This document shows, one piece after another, positions 43,900 through 52,259 of a stretch of 64,000 bases of DNA. Below the pieces are notes generated by a model. That model was not told the origin of the DNA. It searched no databases and worked only from the letters and a program-made list of their open reading frames with translations. This DNA comes from Achromobacter piechaudii NBRC 102461. GTDB lineage: Bacteria; Pseudomonadota; Gammaproteobacteria; Burkholderiales; Burkholderiaceae_B. The translations under genes were made by a program, and so were the position numbers. Each line of letters opens with the position of its first letter. Position 1 is the stretch's first letter. The stretch is taken from NCBI RefSeq assembly GCF_001571245.1, contig NZ_BCTK01000006.1, positions 806,001 through 870,000 on the forward strand, read 5' to 3'.

Positions 43900-43917
43900 G
43901 CGCGCCACGGGGCGCGC
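43900..43917. terminator. GC hairpin between convergent HAD and SDR genes
   Basis: GCGCGCC at 43900-43906 pairs with GGCGCGC at 43911-43917 over a 4-base loop, filling the 24-bp gap between the convergent stop codons. There is no T-tract, so termination strength is doubtful. Confidence 0.35.
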
Positions 43918-44700
43918 CTACTTGGCGTGATTGGCGTATTGCTCGCCGCCGTCCAGGTCGATCACGGTGCCGCTCAGGTAGCCCGCGCGCGGCGAGGCCC
44001 CGAACACGACCATGTCCGCCACCTCGGACGGCTCCATCAGCCGGTTGAACGGCAGGTCCGATAGCGTTTCCTGCCAGCGGTCCTCGTCGCCCCAGCGGGC
44101 TTGCGCGCGCTGCCGCGCCAGCGTCAGGACGCGGTCGGTGCGCGTGCGCGACGGGTTCACCCCAAAGACGCGCACGCCGTGGCGCGGCGCTTCACCGCCC
44201 AAGGCGCGAGTGAATGCGATCAGCGAGGCATTCGCCGCCGCGCCGCAGATGTAGTCCGCGCGCGGAGCGGCCCCGGCCATGCCGATGATGTTGGCGATGA
44301 CGCCCGCGCCCGCCTCGCGCATGCGCGGGTAGTAGCTGCGGGCCAGGCTGATGTAGCCATGCACCTTCAATTCCCAGCCCGCGCGCCAGCGTTCGTCCTG
44401 CACCTGATCCAGCGCGCCGCCGGGCACCGCGCCCGCGTTGTTCACCAGGATGTCGATGCGGCCGGTGTCCTGCGCCAGCTTGTCTGCCGCGCCCGGCTGC
44501 GCCAGATCCAGCGCAACGGCCTGCGCCGCGCGGCCGGTCTGTTCGCGGATCAGCGCGGTGGCCTGATGCAGCGCGGCATCGTCGCGCGCCACCAGAATGG
44601 GGTCCGCGCCTTCGCGCGCAAAGGCGACGGCGCACGCCAGCCCGATGCCCTTGGATGCGCCCGTGATCAGCACGCGTTTTCCGGCCAGCTGCAAGTCCAT
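43918..44700 (-). CDS. SDR-family protein without the catalytic Ser and Lys
   Basis: 260 residues with an intact Rossmann cofactor motif (TGASKGIG, 13-20) and LVNNAG (85-90). In the active site Tyr150 is present in ADYICGAAANASL, but position 154, the Lys of YxxxK, is Ala, and the usual Ser 13 residues before the Tyr is Asn. This non-canonical pattern may define a subfamily with another chemistry or a regulatory role. ATG 44700 follows CAGGAGG. Divergent from the MgtC-like gene across 149 bp. Confidence 0.82.
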   Translation of the reverse strand: MDLQLAGKRVLITGASKGIGLACAVAFAREGADPILVARDDAALHQATALIREQTGRAAQAVALDLAQPGAADKLAQDTGRIDILVNNAGAVPGGALDQVQDERWRAGWELKVHGYISLARSYYPRMREAGAGVIANIIGMAGAAPRADYICGAAANASLIAFTRALGGEAPRHGVRVFGVNPSRTRTDRVLTLARQRAQARWGDEDRWQETLSDLPFNRLMEPSEVADMVVFGASPRAGYLSGTVIDLDGGEQYANHAK

Positions 44701-44849
44701 GTTGCCTCCTGTGAATTGACGCCGGCACGCGCGGCGCACGTCCTGTTTGTAAACCAGTTGGGCGACCCGTGCCAGTGCGAAACAGGGCGTGGCGTGACGG
44801 CAGGCGCGCTGCTATGCTCGCTTCACCCTTGTCTTGCAGGAAGCAGCGA

Positions 44850-45386
44850 ATGGCGCAAGTATGGTTGGAAATCTGGACCACGGTACGTAGCGAATTCGCG
44901 GATATCCCGGATGTCGCCGAAGCCACGCGCATCGTGCTGCGCCTGGGCATGGCGGTCATTCTGGGCGGCCTGCTGGGCTACGAGCGCGAACGCAGCGGCA
45001 AGGCCGCGGGCCTGCGCACCCACATGCTGGTGGCGCTGGGCGCGGCGATTTTCGTGTTGGTGCCGTTGCAGGGCGGCATGCAAGTGGGCGATATCAGCCG
45101 GGTGCTGCAAGGCGTGATCGCCGGCATCGGTTTCCTGGGCGCGGGCGCCATCATCAAACTCAGCAGTGAACGCGAGATCCATGGGCTGACCACGTCCGCC
45201 AGCATCTGGATGACCGCCGCCATCGGCGTGGCGGCAGGCATGGGGCGCGAGGCCACCGCGCTGGTCAGCACTTTGCTGGCGCTGTTCGTGCTGGCGGTGC
45301 TGCGCCGCGTCGAAGCCCGCATTTCCGAGCGCAAGGAAAAAAAGGGCTTGATCGCCACTGACGACAAGCCCGCGCGCAACGGTTAA
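44850..45386 (+). CDS. MgtC/SapB family membrane protein
   Basis: 178 residues. An N-terminal soluble stretch is followed by four hydrophobic segments and the family motif LGGLLGYERERSGKAAGLRTHM. Further conserved parts are LQGVIAGIGFLGAGAIIK and GLTTSASIWMTAAIGVAAG. MgtC proteins affect magnesium homeostasis and ATP synthase in pathogens; this short form lacks the C-terminal ACT-like domain. AGGA lies 9 bases before ATG 44850. Confidence 0.9.
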   Translation: MAQVWLEIWTTVRSEFADIPDVAEATRIVLRLGMAVILGGLLGYERERSGKAAGLRTHMLVALGAAIFVLVPLQGGMQVGDISRVLQGVIAGIGFLGAGAIIKLSSEREIHGLTTSASIWMTAAIGVAAGMGREATALVSTLLALFVLAVLRRVEARISERKEKKGLIATDDKPARNG

Positions 45387-45396
45387 GGCCCCGCGT

Positions 45397-46143
45397 TCAA
45401 CTGCCGCCGGACACGTCGATGAACGAGCCACTGGTGTAGCCGGCTTCGTCGGAGAACAACCACATGACCGCGCCGGCCACTTCTTCCACCGAACCGCCGC
45501 GCCGCAACGGGATCACGCTTTTCAGGCGATCGACGCGGCCCGGTTCACCGCCGCTGGCGTGCATGTCGGTGTAGATGGTGCCCGGCCGCACGCCATTGAC
45601 GCGGATGCCTTCGGGCGCGACTTCCTTGGACAGGCCGATGGTCATCGTGTCCAGCGCGCCCTTGGAGGCCGCGTAATCCACATATTCATTGGGCGAGCCC
45701 AGGCGCGCGGCGGCCGAGGACACGTTGACGATGGCGCCGCCCTGGCCGCCATGGCGCGTCGACATCCGGCGCACCGCCTCGCGGGCGCATAGAAACGCGC
45801 CGATGACGTTGGTGGACAGCACGCGCATCAGGCGGTCGACCTGCATTTCATCCAGGCGCATCTGCGTTTCCAGGATGCCGGCGTTGTTGACCAGCGCATC
45901 GATCTTGCCCAGCCGTTCGTCCAGCGTGCGGAACATGCGCAGCACGTCGTCTTCCTGCGAGACGTCGGCCTGGATGGCCAGCGCAACGCCGCCTTGTTGC
46001 TGGATGTCGGCCACGACGGCGTCGGCGGCGTCCGAGTGAGTGCGGTAGTTGATGCCTACCGCGTAGCCTCTGCGAGCGGCCAATCGGGCGACGGCGGCGC
46101 CGATTCCCCGGCTGCCGCCGGTAACGAGCATGACTTTGGGCAT
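45397..46143 (-). CDS. SDR-family NAD(P)-dependent oxidoreductase
   Basis: 248 residues, complete SDR: VTGGSRGIGAAVA cofactor motif, LVNNAG, the Ser in VNVSSAAARL, and the YAASKGAL catalytic Tyr/Lys. The C-terminal SFIDVSGGS is typical of glucose/3-ketoacyl reductase-like members. AGGAGG lies before ATG 46143. Upstream on the same strand lies a cupin gene 43 bp away. Substrate not determined. Confidence 0.88.
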   Translation of the reverse strand: MPKVMLVTGGSRGIGAAVARLAARRGYAVGINYRTHSDAADAVVADIQQQGGVALAIQADVSQEDDVLRMFRTLDERLGKIDALVNNAGILETQMRLDEMQVDRLMRVLSTNVIGAFLCAREAVRRMSTRHGGQGGAIVNVSSAAARLGSPNEYVDYAASKGALDTMTIGLSKEVAPEGIRVNGVRPGTIYTDMHASGGEPGRVDRLKSVIPLRRGGSVEEVAGAVMWLFSDEAGYTSGSFIDVSGGS

Positions 46144-46186
46144 GGTGTCCTCCTGAATGCGGGTGACGGTAGCAGAAGGGGCCGGG

Positions 46187-46570
46187 TCAGATCCACACGT
46201 CGTTGGGCGCGCTGCGTTCGCCGCCCTGGTCGCCGGTATTGGCGACACCACAGGGTTCCACCAGCATCAGATGGGTTTCCTCGGTGGCGCAGGGTTTGTG
46301 CTCGACCCCCTTGGGGATGACGGTCATGTCGCCCGGACCCAGGTCCACGTGGCCCAGATCGGTCTGGCCATCGCGCAGATCGATTCGCAGCCGGCCGCTG
46401 ACCACGATGAAGGTCTCGTCGGTATCGGCATGGCTGTGCCAGACGAATTCGCCTTGCACCTTGACCACCTTGAACTGGTAGTCGTTCATTTGCGCGATGA
46501 CCTTGGGGCGCCAGTGTTCGGAGAACAGGGCCAGCTTGCCGGCGACGTTGATGGCGGATATCGGGGACAT
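46187..46570 (-). CDS. Small cupin-domain protein
   Basis: 127 residues forming one cupin barrel. Motif 1 has the metal ligands in EFVWHSHADTDETFIVVSG (His, His, Glu), motif 2 has the His of GDMTVIPKGVEHKP. Such single-domain cupins are usually metal-binding enzymes or sensors with unknown substrate. It precedes the SDR gene on the same strand by 43 bp and may be co-transcribed with it. Confidence 0.85.
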   Translation of the reverse strand: MSPISAINVAGKLALFSEHWRPKVIAQMNDYQFKVVKVQGEFVWHSHADTDETFIVVSGRLRIDLRDGQTDLGHVDLGPGDMTVIPKGVEHKPCATEETHLMLVEPCGVANTGDQGGERSAPNDVWI

Positions 46571-46700
46571 TTTTCAAACCTGGACGGGAAGGAACGTCAC
46601 CAGCTTAGAGCGGGTCGAGGCCCCGCGTCTTGTACGTTCTTGCAGGTTTGGGCGGCAGTTGGCGTCGGCGGGGTAGTTTGTGGTGCAGGCAGCGGCGCAG

Positions 46701-47510
46701 TCAGCCGTGCAGCATGCGCCGCCACCGGTCGGGCGTCATGCCGTAGGTCTGCGCATGGCGGCGCGTCAGGTGGCTTTGGTCGGTGAAGCCGGCGCTGGCC
46801 GAGGCATCGGCCAGCGACGCGCCCGCCGCGATCAGGCGGCGCGCCAGATCCAGCCGGCGCAGCATGACGTAGCGGTAGGGGCTGGTGCCGAACAGCGCGC
46901 GAAAGTCGCGCGACAGGCTCCAGCGATCTTTACCGGCCGCCTGCGCCAAGGCGTCCAGCGTGATCGGGGCGTCGAGCGAGGCATGGATATATTGGCGCGC
47001 GCGCTCGGTGGCGATGTAGTCGGGGCTGCGACGTCCTTGCCGGCTGCCGGCCGCGGCGCAAAGCGCGTGGGCCAGGTCGTACAGGGCGTCGTCTTCCTGC
47101 AGGGAGTCGAGCGGCGCGTGCGTGTCTTGCAGCAGCGCGTCGCTGGCGGCGTAGAGCCTGGCGTCGGCCGAGATCCCGCCCGGGATGAAGGGCAGGGGCC
47201 GTCCGCCCAATATCTGCTGGATCAGCGCGGGTTCGACATAAAGCATGCGGTAGTGAAAGCCGGCTTCGGTGCCCGCCTGGCCGTCATGCGGTTCGTCGGG
47301 ATGCAGCACGATGGTGCCGCCGGGCAGGCTGTGCCGGCAGGCGCGGCGGTAATTGAAGCTTTGCACGCCGGACAGCGTGCGGCCGATGGCGTAGGTGTCG
47401 TGCCGGTGCATGTCGTAGCCATGACCCCCGAAATAGGCTTCGATGCGCTCCACGTGGCCGGTGTCGGCCGCGCGAAGTATCCAGTCCTTTGTCGGTGTTG
47501 CCCGGGTCAT
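46701..47510 (-). CDS. AraC-family transcriptional regulator
   Basis: 269 residues. An N-terminal cupin sensor (HRHDTYAIGRTLSGVQSFNY; HPDEPHDG) is followed by a double helix-turn-helix (ALAQAAGKDRWSLSRDFRAL and GFTDQSHLTRRHAQTYGMTP). Of the type that often sits by LysE or EamA exporters. It lies 17 bp after the VOC-family gene and is probably co-transcribed. Target unknown. Confidence 0.87.
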   Translation of the reverse strand: MTRATPTKDWILRAADTGHVERIEAYFGGHGYDMHRHDTYAIGRTLSGVQSFNYRRACRHSLPGGTIVLHPDEPHDGQAGTEAGFHYRMLYVEPALIQQILGGRPLPFIPGGISADARLYAASDALLQDTHAPLDSLQEDDALYDLAHALCAAAGSRQGRRSPDYIATERARQYIHASLDAPITLDALAQAAGKDRWSLSRDFRALFGTSPYRYVMLRRLDLARRLIAAGASLADASASAGFTDQSHLTRRHAQTYGMTPDRWRRMLHG

Positions 47511-47527
47511 GGCGGCCTTCGGCCAGG

Positions 47528-47914
47528 CTAGGGCTTCACCTGCACCAGCACGAATTCATTGCCGTACAGGTCGATGAAGTGGGCGTAGACGGTGGTGTCG
47601 TCATGGACGGGCTCCTTGGTGAAGCGCACGCCGCGCGCGGCGAAGTTGCTGTGATCGCGGACGACGTCGTCGGTGTAGAACACGCCCACCGGCTGGCCAC
47701 CGGTCTGGTCGCCGACGCGGTCGCGCTGCGCCTGCGTCAGGGCTTGCAACAGCCAGACACCGACCGAGGGCTGGGCGGGCAGGCGCAGGTGCACGTAGCG
47801 TTGCTGGCCGACGGGCATATCTGCGTACACCTCCATGCCCAGCTTGTCTTGGTAGAAGGAAATGGCAGTGTCGTAGTCGTTCACGAGAAGGACGAGACGG
47901 CCCAGCGAATGCAT
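47528..47914 (-). CDS. VOC-family (glyoxalase/bleomycin-resistance fold) protein
   Basis: 128 residues with two beta-alpha-beta repeats: LVNDYDTAISFYQDKLGMEV in the first and FIDLYGNEFVLVQV in the second. Conserved metal-ligand positions are in the His of YVHLRLP and the Glu of GNEFVLVQ. It lies 60 bp downstream of the SUMF1-domain gene on the same strand. Substrate unknown: could be a lyase, a dioxygenase or a drug-binding protein. Confidence 0.83.
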   Translation of the reverse strand: MHSLGRLVLLVNDYDTAISFYQDKLGMEVYADMPVGQQRYVHLRLPAQPSVGVWLLQALTQAQRDRVGDQTGGQPVGVFYTDDVVRDHSNFAARGVRFTKEPVHDDTTVYAHFIDLYGNEFVLVQVKP

Positions 47915-47974
47915 GTCAGGACTCTCTTTGAGGTTAAGCGTGCGGCTATGCTAACCCGCCCGCGCCCCTTTCCC

Positions 47975-49042
47975 TCAATCGGCCTCGCGCAGCAGCCGCA
48001 GGCCGACCAGCGGGTAGCGGGTTTCCTGCGTATTCCAGTTGCGATAGGACGAGCGCGTGTACAGCGCCCAGGTGTGCCATGACCCGCCCCGGCGCACGCG
48101 CACGTTGCCGCTGGCGGGGCCTTCAGGGTCGTCCGTGGGCGAGTGTGCGTAATAGTCTTCGCCGTACCAGTCCGACACCCATTCCCAGGCATTGCCGTGC
48201 ATGTCGTACAAGCCGAAGGCGTTGGCGGCATAGCTGGCCACCGGCGCAGTGAAAGTATTGCCGTCGTGGCGCGGCGTGGCGAAAGCGTGCCATTTTGGCC
48301 ACAGTGGTTCGGCGTCGGCGTCAAAGCCGTTGCCTACGTCGGCCATGCCGTCGGGTGCGTCGCCGTTCTGGTAGCGCGTGCGGGTGCCCGCGCGGCAGGC
48401 GTATTCCCATTCCGCTTCGGTGGGCAGGCGGTAGACGTGGCCTTCCTGCTGCGTCAGCCAGCGCGCCAGCGCCGTGGCGTCGTTCCAGCTGATGTTCACG
48501 ACCGGGTGTTCGTCCGTCTGCGCGAAGCCCGGATTGCGCCAGGAATAACGGCGGTCCCGGCCCTCGAAGGCGTCGCCGCGTTCCGACTTGTCGGGGTCAT
48601 AGGCGGCGTTGTAGCCATAGCCGCCCGTGCCGTCCGCCTCGGACTCGGGCACATATCCCGACGCTTCGATGAAGCGCCTGAACTGGCCCACCGTCACTTC
48701 GGTGCGCCCCATATAGAAGGGGCGCGTGATGCGTACGGTGTGTACCGGCGCCTCGTCGAACAACTGCGCGAAGCGGTCCTTGGGATATTGCGGGTAGTCG
48801 CGGCCAAGCGTGTCCGCCGATTCCTCGCTGCCCATCTGGAACGTGCCGGCGGGGACCGCCACGAAAGCCATGCCCAGGGAATTCTCGACCAGTGCGGCAG
48901 GCTCCGTGGCCAGGGCGGGGGAAGATAGCGCCAGGCCGGCAAGCCACAATGCGGCCAATGGCGGTCGGGGCAGCGCAATTCTGGAAAACGACGGGGTCAG
49001 GATCGGCAGGCGGGCAAGCAGCTGGCGGAGGCGGATACGCAT
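47975..49042 (-). CDS. Exported SUMF1/FGE-sulfatase-domain protein
   Basis: 355 residues with signal peptide (ALPRPPLAALWLAGLALSSP...ALA). Domain core: VPAGTFQMGSEESADTLG, YMGRTEVTVGQFRRFIEASG, RLPTEAEWEYACRAGTRTR, YDMHGNAWEWVSDWYGEDYY and VRRGGSW. The two active-site Cys of true formylglycine-generating enzymes (in the region after RGGSW, here HTWALYTRSSYRNWN) are absent, so it is not expected to modify sulfatases. The role is more like other SUMF1-domain proteins (binding or structural). ATG 49042. Confidence 0.85.
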   Translation of the reverse strand: MRIRLRQLLARLPILTPSFSRIALPRPPLAALWLAGLALSSPALATEPAALVENSLGMAFVAVPAGTFQMGSEESADTLGRDYPQYPKDRFAQLFDEAPVHTVRITRPFYMGRTEVTVGQFRRFIEASGYVPESEADGTGGYGYNAAYDPDKSERGDAFEGRDRRYSWRNPGFAQTDEHPVVNISWNDATALARWLTQQEGHVYRLPTEAEWEYACRAGTRTRYQNGDAPDGMADVGNGFDADAEPLWPKWHAFATPRHDGNTFTAPVASYAANAFGLYDMHGNAWEWVSDWYGEDYYAHSPTDDPEGPASGNVRVRRGGSWHTWALYTRSSYRNWNTQETRYPLVGLRLLREAD

Positions 49043-49143
49043 GGTTGTCGGCGGCGAAGCGCAAGGTCGCGCAGAGGGCGCAAAGGGGGTGCGCAAGTGT
49101 AGGGCTGCCGATTGCGCCCAGCCAGACGCGGCGAACCCTAGTA

Positions 49144-49797
49144 TCAGCCCGCCTTGCGCAGCGTGAAATTGATGCGCTGGCTGCCCAGCCTCGGATGCGG
49201 CGCGTCCTTGACCGGCAGTACGCCGTGATAGCGCAAGCGGTCCACGCCGCCCCAGACGACGACGTCGCCATGAAACAAGGGCACGCGCGCCGCCTTGTCC
49301 GCGCGGTCGTCCCCGCCAAACAGGAACAGGGCGGGCATGCCCAGCGACACCGACACGATGGGCGCATCAAAGTCGCGTTCGTTCTTGTCCTGGTGGAGCG
49401 ACAGCCGCGCGCCGGGCTCATAACGATTCACCAGGCAGGCATCGGGCGTAAAGCCTGCAAAGCCCGCCTCTTGCGCGGCGGCTTGCGCCAGGCGTTCGAA
49501 GGCGGCGGGCAGGTCGGGCCAGGGTTGGCCGGTCAGCGGGTCGATGCGCGCATAGCGGTAGCCGTGCGCGTCCGTCGTCCAGCCCCACTCGCCGCAATTG
49601 GTCAGCGCCACCGACATGGTGTAGCCGCCCGGCGTCTGCATGTGGCGCCAAGGCGATTGCGCCGTGACCGTGTCCACGCCGTGCAGCAGGGCGTCGGTGT
49701 CCGCCAGCGCAAAGCCGCGCAGCACGAACGACTGCGGGCCGATCTGCTCGCGTCCGTGCTGCGCGGTGTCTTCGTCGTTGAACAGGTTCAGCGTCAT
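49144..49797 (-). CDS. alkB: Alpha-ketoglutarate-dependent DNA dioxygenase AlkB
   Basis: 217 residues. Removes methyl groups from 1-methyladenine and 3-methylcytosine in DNA by oxidative demethylation. The iron ligands His135, Asp137 (SLHQDKNE) and His191 (LRYHGVLP) and the 2-oxoglutarate Arg in SQRINFTLRK match E. coli AlkB with an offset of four. It lies 8 bp downstream of a second 2OG oxygenase gene of the DNA-damage-linked PF09859 type, so the two probably form a repair operon. No ada gene is adjacent. Confidence 0.95.
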   Translation of the reverse strand: MTLNLFNDEDTAQHGREQIGPQSFVLRGFALADTDALLHGVDTVTAQSPWRHMQTPGGYTMSVALTNCGEWGWTTDAHGYRYARIDPLTGQPWPDLPAAFERLAQAAAQEAGFAGFTPDACLVNRYEPGARLSLHQDKNERDFDAPIVSVSLGMPALFLFGGDDRADKAARVPLFHGDVVVWGGVDRLRYHGVLPVKDAPHPRLGSQRINFTLRKAG

Positions 49798-49805
49798 GGT
49801 GAGCG

Positions 49806-50516
49806 TTACTGCGCGTCGTGGAAGATCAGGCCCAGCGTGTGGCGCTGGCCGCCATGCAGCGCGCTGACGCCATGCCGCATCGCCGTCTTGCGCCAGCCGC
49901 GCGCGCCCGGCACGGGGCGCAGGTTGACGGTGAAGATCAGCGCGTCGCCCTGTTGCAGCGGCAGGACCTCGACGCGCTGCTCGCGGCTGCTGGTTTCCTG
50001 CATCACGAATTCGCCGCCCGTGAAGTCATGGCCGGGGCGCGACAGCAGCACGGCCACTTGCAACGGAAACACGTGCTCGCCGTACAGGTCTTGATGCAGG
50101 CAGTTGTAGTCGCCGGGGCCGTATTGCAGGATCAGCGGCGTGGGCCGCCGTTGCCCGGCATCGTGGCAACGTTGCAGAAAGTCGGCGTGGTCATCGGGGT
50201 ATTGCATCGCCACGCCCAACTGGCGGTTCCAGCGGTTGGCGATCGGGGCCAGGCGCGGGTACAGCGCCGTGCGCAAGCCTTGCAGCAAGGACGGCAAGGG
50301 ATACGAAAAATACTTGTATTCGCCACGCCCGAAGCCATGGCGCGCCATCACGATACGGCTGCGGTAGCGATCGGGCGCGGCGTAGCCGTTCGCCAGTTCG
50401 ACGCATTGCGCGGGCGTCAACAGGCCGGGCACGATGGCGTTGCCGTTCGCGTCCAGCGAGTGCGTGATCGCGGTCCAGTCCAGGTCGGGCAACGGGGGGC
50501 AGAGCGGGGCGTCCAT
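49806..50516 (-). CDS. 2OG-Fe(II) oxygenase (PF09859-type, AlkB partner)
   Basis: 236 residues. Iron ligands His141 and Asp143 in NCLHQDLYGEHVFPLQ and His215 in MRHGVSALHG are present. An N-terminal part has the conserved FGRGEYKYFSYPLP. Family members are annotated as oxygenases acting on damaged DNA, and genes often sit with alkB or ada, as here (8 bp from alkB). Catalytic activity is inferred. Compare the ligand-less paralogue at 42365-43021. Confidence 0.9.
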   Translation of the reverse strand: MDAPLCPPLPDLDWTAITHSLDANGNAIVPGLLTPAQCVELANGYAAPDRYRSRIVMARHGFGRGEYKYFSYPLPSLLQGLRTALYPRLAPIANRWNRQLGVAMQYPDDHADFLQRCHDAGQRRPTPLILQYGPGDYNCLHQDLYGEHVFPLQVAVLLSRPGHDFTGGEFVMQETSSREQRVEVLPLQQGDALIFTVNLRPVPGARGWRKTAMRHGVSALHGGQRHTLGLIFHDAQ

Positions 50517-50629
50517 GTCGGTGGGAATGGGGCGGGAAAACAGTCAGTCTACGTCCGATGGAGCAGAGGGGAACTCCGCTTGTTGCGATGGGGGCGCCAA
50601 TACGCACCGGCTGACAACCTTGCGCGCGC

Positions 50630-52177
50630 TTACAGCATGGATTCAATCGGCAGCAATGAAACAAACCACACCGAGAACCGCTTCCACGCGGACGTGCCGG
50701 GCTCGGTATCGTGGCGCAGCGGCGGCTGGCCGTCGCGCTGCTCTTCCCAGATCAGCTCGCCCCGCTCGTCCAGGCACACGCGGTACGCCACGCGCGGCAC
50801 TTCCTGCTGGAAGGCTTCGGCAATGCGGCCCGCAAGCGTCGGGCTGTCGATCACAAAACCCAGTTCGGTATTCAGCGTGGCGGATCGCGGATCGAAGTTG
50901 AACGACCCGATGAACACGCGCTCGCCGTCTACGGCGAAGGTCTTGGCATGCAGACTGGAGCCGGAGCTGCCGAATGGGCCCATGCTCTTGTTGCGTTCGG
51001 CCCCGCCCGCCTGACGCTTCATCTCGTACAGCTGGACGCCGCCCGCCAGCAGATCCTTGCGGCGGCGCGCGTAGCCCGAATGCACCACCGCCACGTCGGT
51101 CGCCTCCAGCGCGTTGGTCAGCACCTGTACCTTGACGCCGCTTTGCGCCAGTTTGGCAAAGGCCTCGGTGCCGCGAGCCGTGGGCACGAAATACGGCGAC
51201 ACCAGTTGCAGATCGCGCGTCGGCTCGCCGATGATTTCATGCAGCTGATGCGGCAGCATGGCTTCACGCGGCGCCGTGCCCAGCGTCTTGCGCGGATCGT
51301 CGCTGACCATGCGCGTGTCGGCCCATTCCAGCGGCAGGTTGCCCTCCAGCAACTGACGGATGAACGGCAATTGCTTCATGGCCCGCGCGTAGGCCGCGGC
51401 TTCCGGAGAGCCTTCGACCTTGTTTGCCTGTTCTTCCAGCGCGTCCAGCTCGCCGGGGCCGGCGGGTTTCAGGATCCGGTCCACGGGGTAGGCCGAATCG
51501 CTGGCCCAGTAGCGATCGAAATCCTGCGAGACATCGTTGACCGCCGAGCCGATCGCCAACACGTCCAGGTCGGTAAACAGCACGCCGCTGGCGGCGCCGA
51601 AGTATTCATCGCCGATATTGCGGCCGCCGATGATGGTGGCCTGGTTGTCGGCGGTAAACGATTTGTTGTGCATGCGCCGGTTCAGCCGGCTGAAATCCGT
51701 GACGTAGCCCAGCGGCTTGGGCCAGCGCAGGACAAACGGGTTGTACAGCCGCACCTCGATAAGCGGATGGGCGTCCAGCGCCGCCAACACCTTGTCCAGC
51801 CCGGCCGTGCCGTTGTCGTCCAGCAGCAGGCGCACCCGCACGCCCCGGTCGGCCGCCGCATGCAGCGCTTCGAGCAGCATGGTGCCCGTCATGTCGTTGT
51901 GCCAGATGTAGTACTGCACATCCAGGCTGCGCTCGGCCGCGCGCGCCAACATCATCCGGGCCGCGAAGGCGTCGTGCGCGTCGCCCAAGGGGTGGATTCC
52001 CGACTTGCCGGGATGCGCGGCAGCCACGGGCGCAATGCCTCGACCCAGCGCCGTAGCCGCCGACTCGGCCGGCGTGAGCGCCTGCGATTCAGGGCGCTTG
52101 TCCAGCGGGGGCAGGCTGCAACCGCCAAGAAAAGATAAACAGAGTGCGGGCATGAGAAGGAATTTGGCCAAAGGCAT
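50630..52177 (-). CDS. Phospholipase D/cardiolipin synthase-like lipoprotein
   Basis: About 515 residues with two HKD motifs: MHNKSFTADNQATIIGGRN and LHAKTFAVDGERVFIGSFNF. ATG 52177 gives a lipoprotein signal MPLAKFLLMPALCLSFLGG with Cys20; ATG 52204 would add nine residues and is the alternative. Such periplasmic lipoproteins resemble cardiolipin synthase ClsC/YmdC; the substrate is likely a phospholipid. Divergent from an XRE regulator across a short region with an operator-like dyad. Confidence 0.9.
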   Translation of the reverse strand: MPLAKFLLMPALCLSFLGGCSLPPLDKRPESQALTPAESAATALGRGIAPVAAAHPGKSGIHPLGDAHDAFAARMMLARAAERSLDVQYYIWHNDMTGTMLLEALHAAADRGVRVRLLLDDNGTAGLDKVLAALDAHPLIEVRLYNPFVLRWPKPLGYVTDFSRLNRRMHNKSFTADNQATIIGGRNIGDEYFGAASGVLFTDLDVLAIGSAVNDVSQDFDRYWASDSAYPVDRILKPAGPGELDALEEQANKVEGSPEAAAYARAMKQLPFIRQLLEGNLPLEWADTRMVSDDPRKTLGTAPREAMLPHQLHEIIGEPTRDLQLVSPYFVPTARGTEAFAKLAQSGVKVQVLTNALEATDVAVVHSGYARRRKDLLAGGVQLYEMKRQAGGAERNKSMGPFGSSGSSLHAKTFAVDGERVFIGSFNFDPRSATLNTELGFVIDSPTLAGRIAEAFQQEVPRVAYRVCLDERGELIWEEQRDGQPPLRHDTEPGTSAWKRFSVWFVSLLPIESML

Positions 52178-52220
52178 GCCGTATTGTGCCGAAAATTCTT
52201 TCATCGCCCGGATATTGTGA

Positions 52221-52259
52221 GTTTTCCGTATATGAGATAAATTCCCGAATATGGAAAAC
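52221..52259. promoter_or_regulatory. Operator-like inverted repeat spanning the XRE start codon
   Basis: GTTTTCCGTAT at 52221-52231 and ATATGGAAAAC at 52249-52259 match as inverted repeats in 10 of 11 positions across a 17-base gap. The right arm includes the ATG of the XRE gene (52251) and the left arm lies before the divergent lipoprotein gene. A self-binding XRE regulator would fit this site exactly. Confidence 0.65.

Noticed and set aside
44192-44959. Frame between SDR and MgtC-like genes on the minus strand
   Set aside because: Overlaps the SDR gene in another frame and the start of the MgtC-like gene; no motif.
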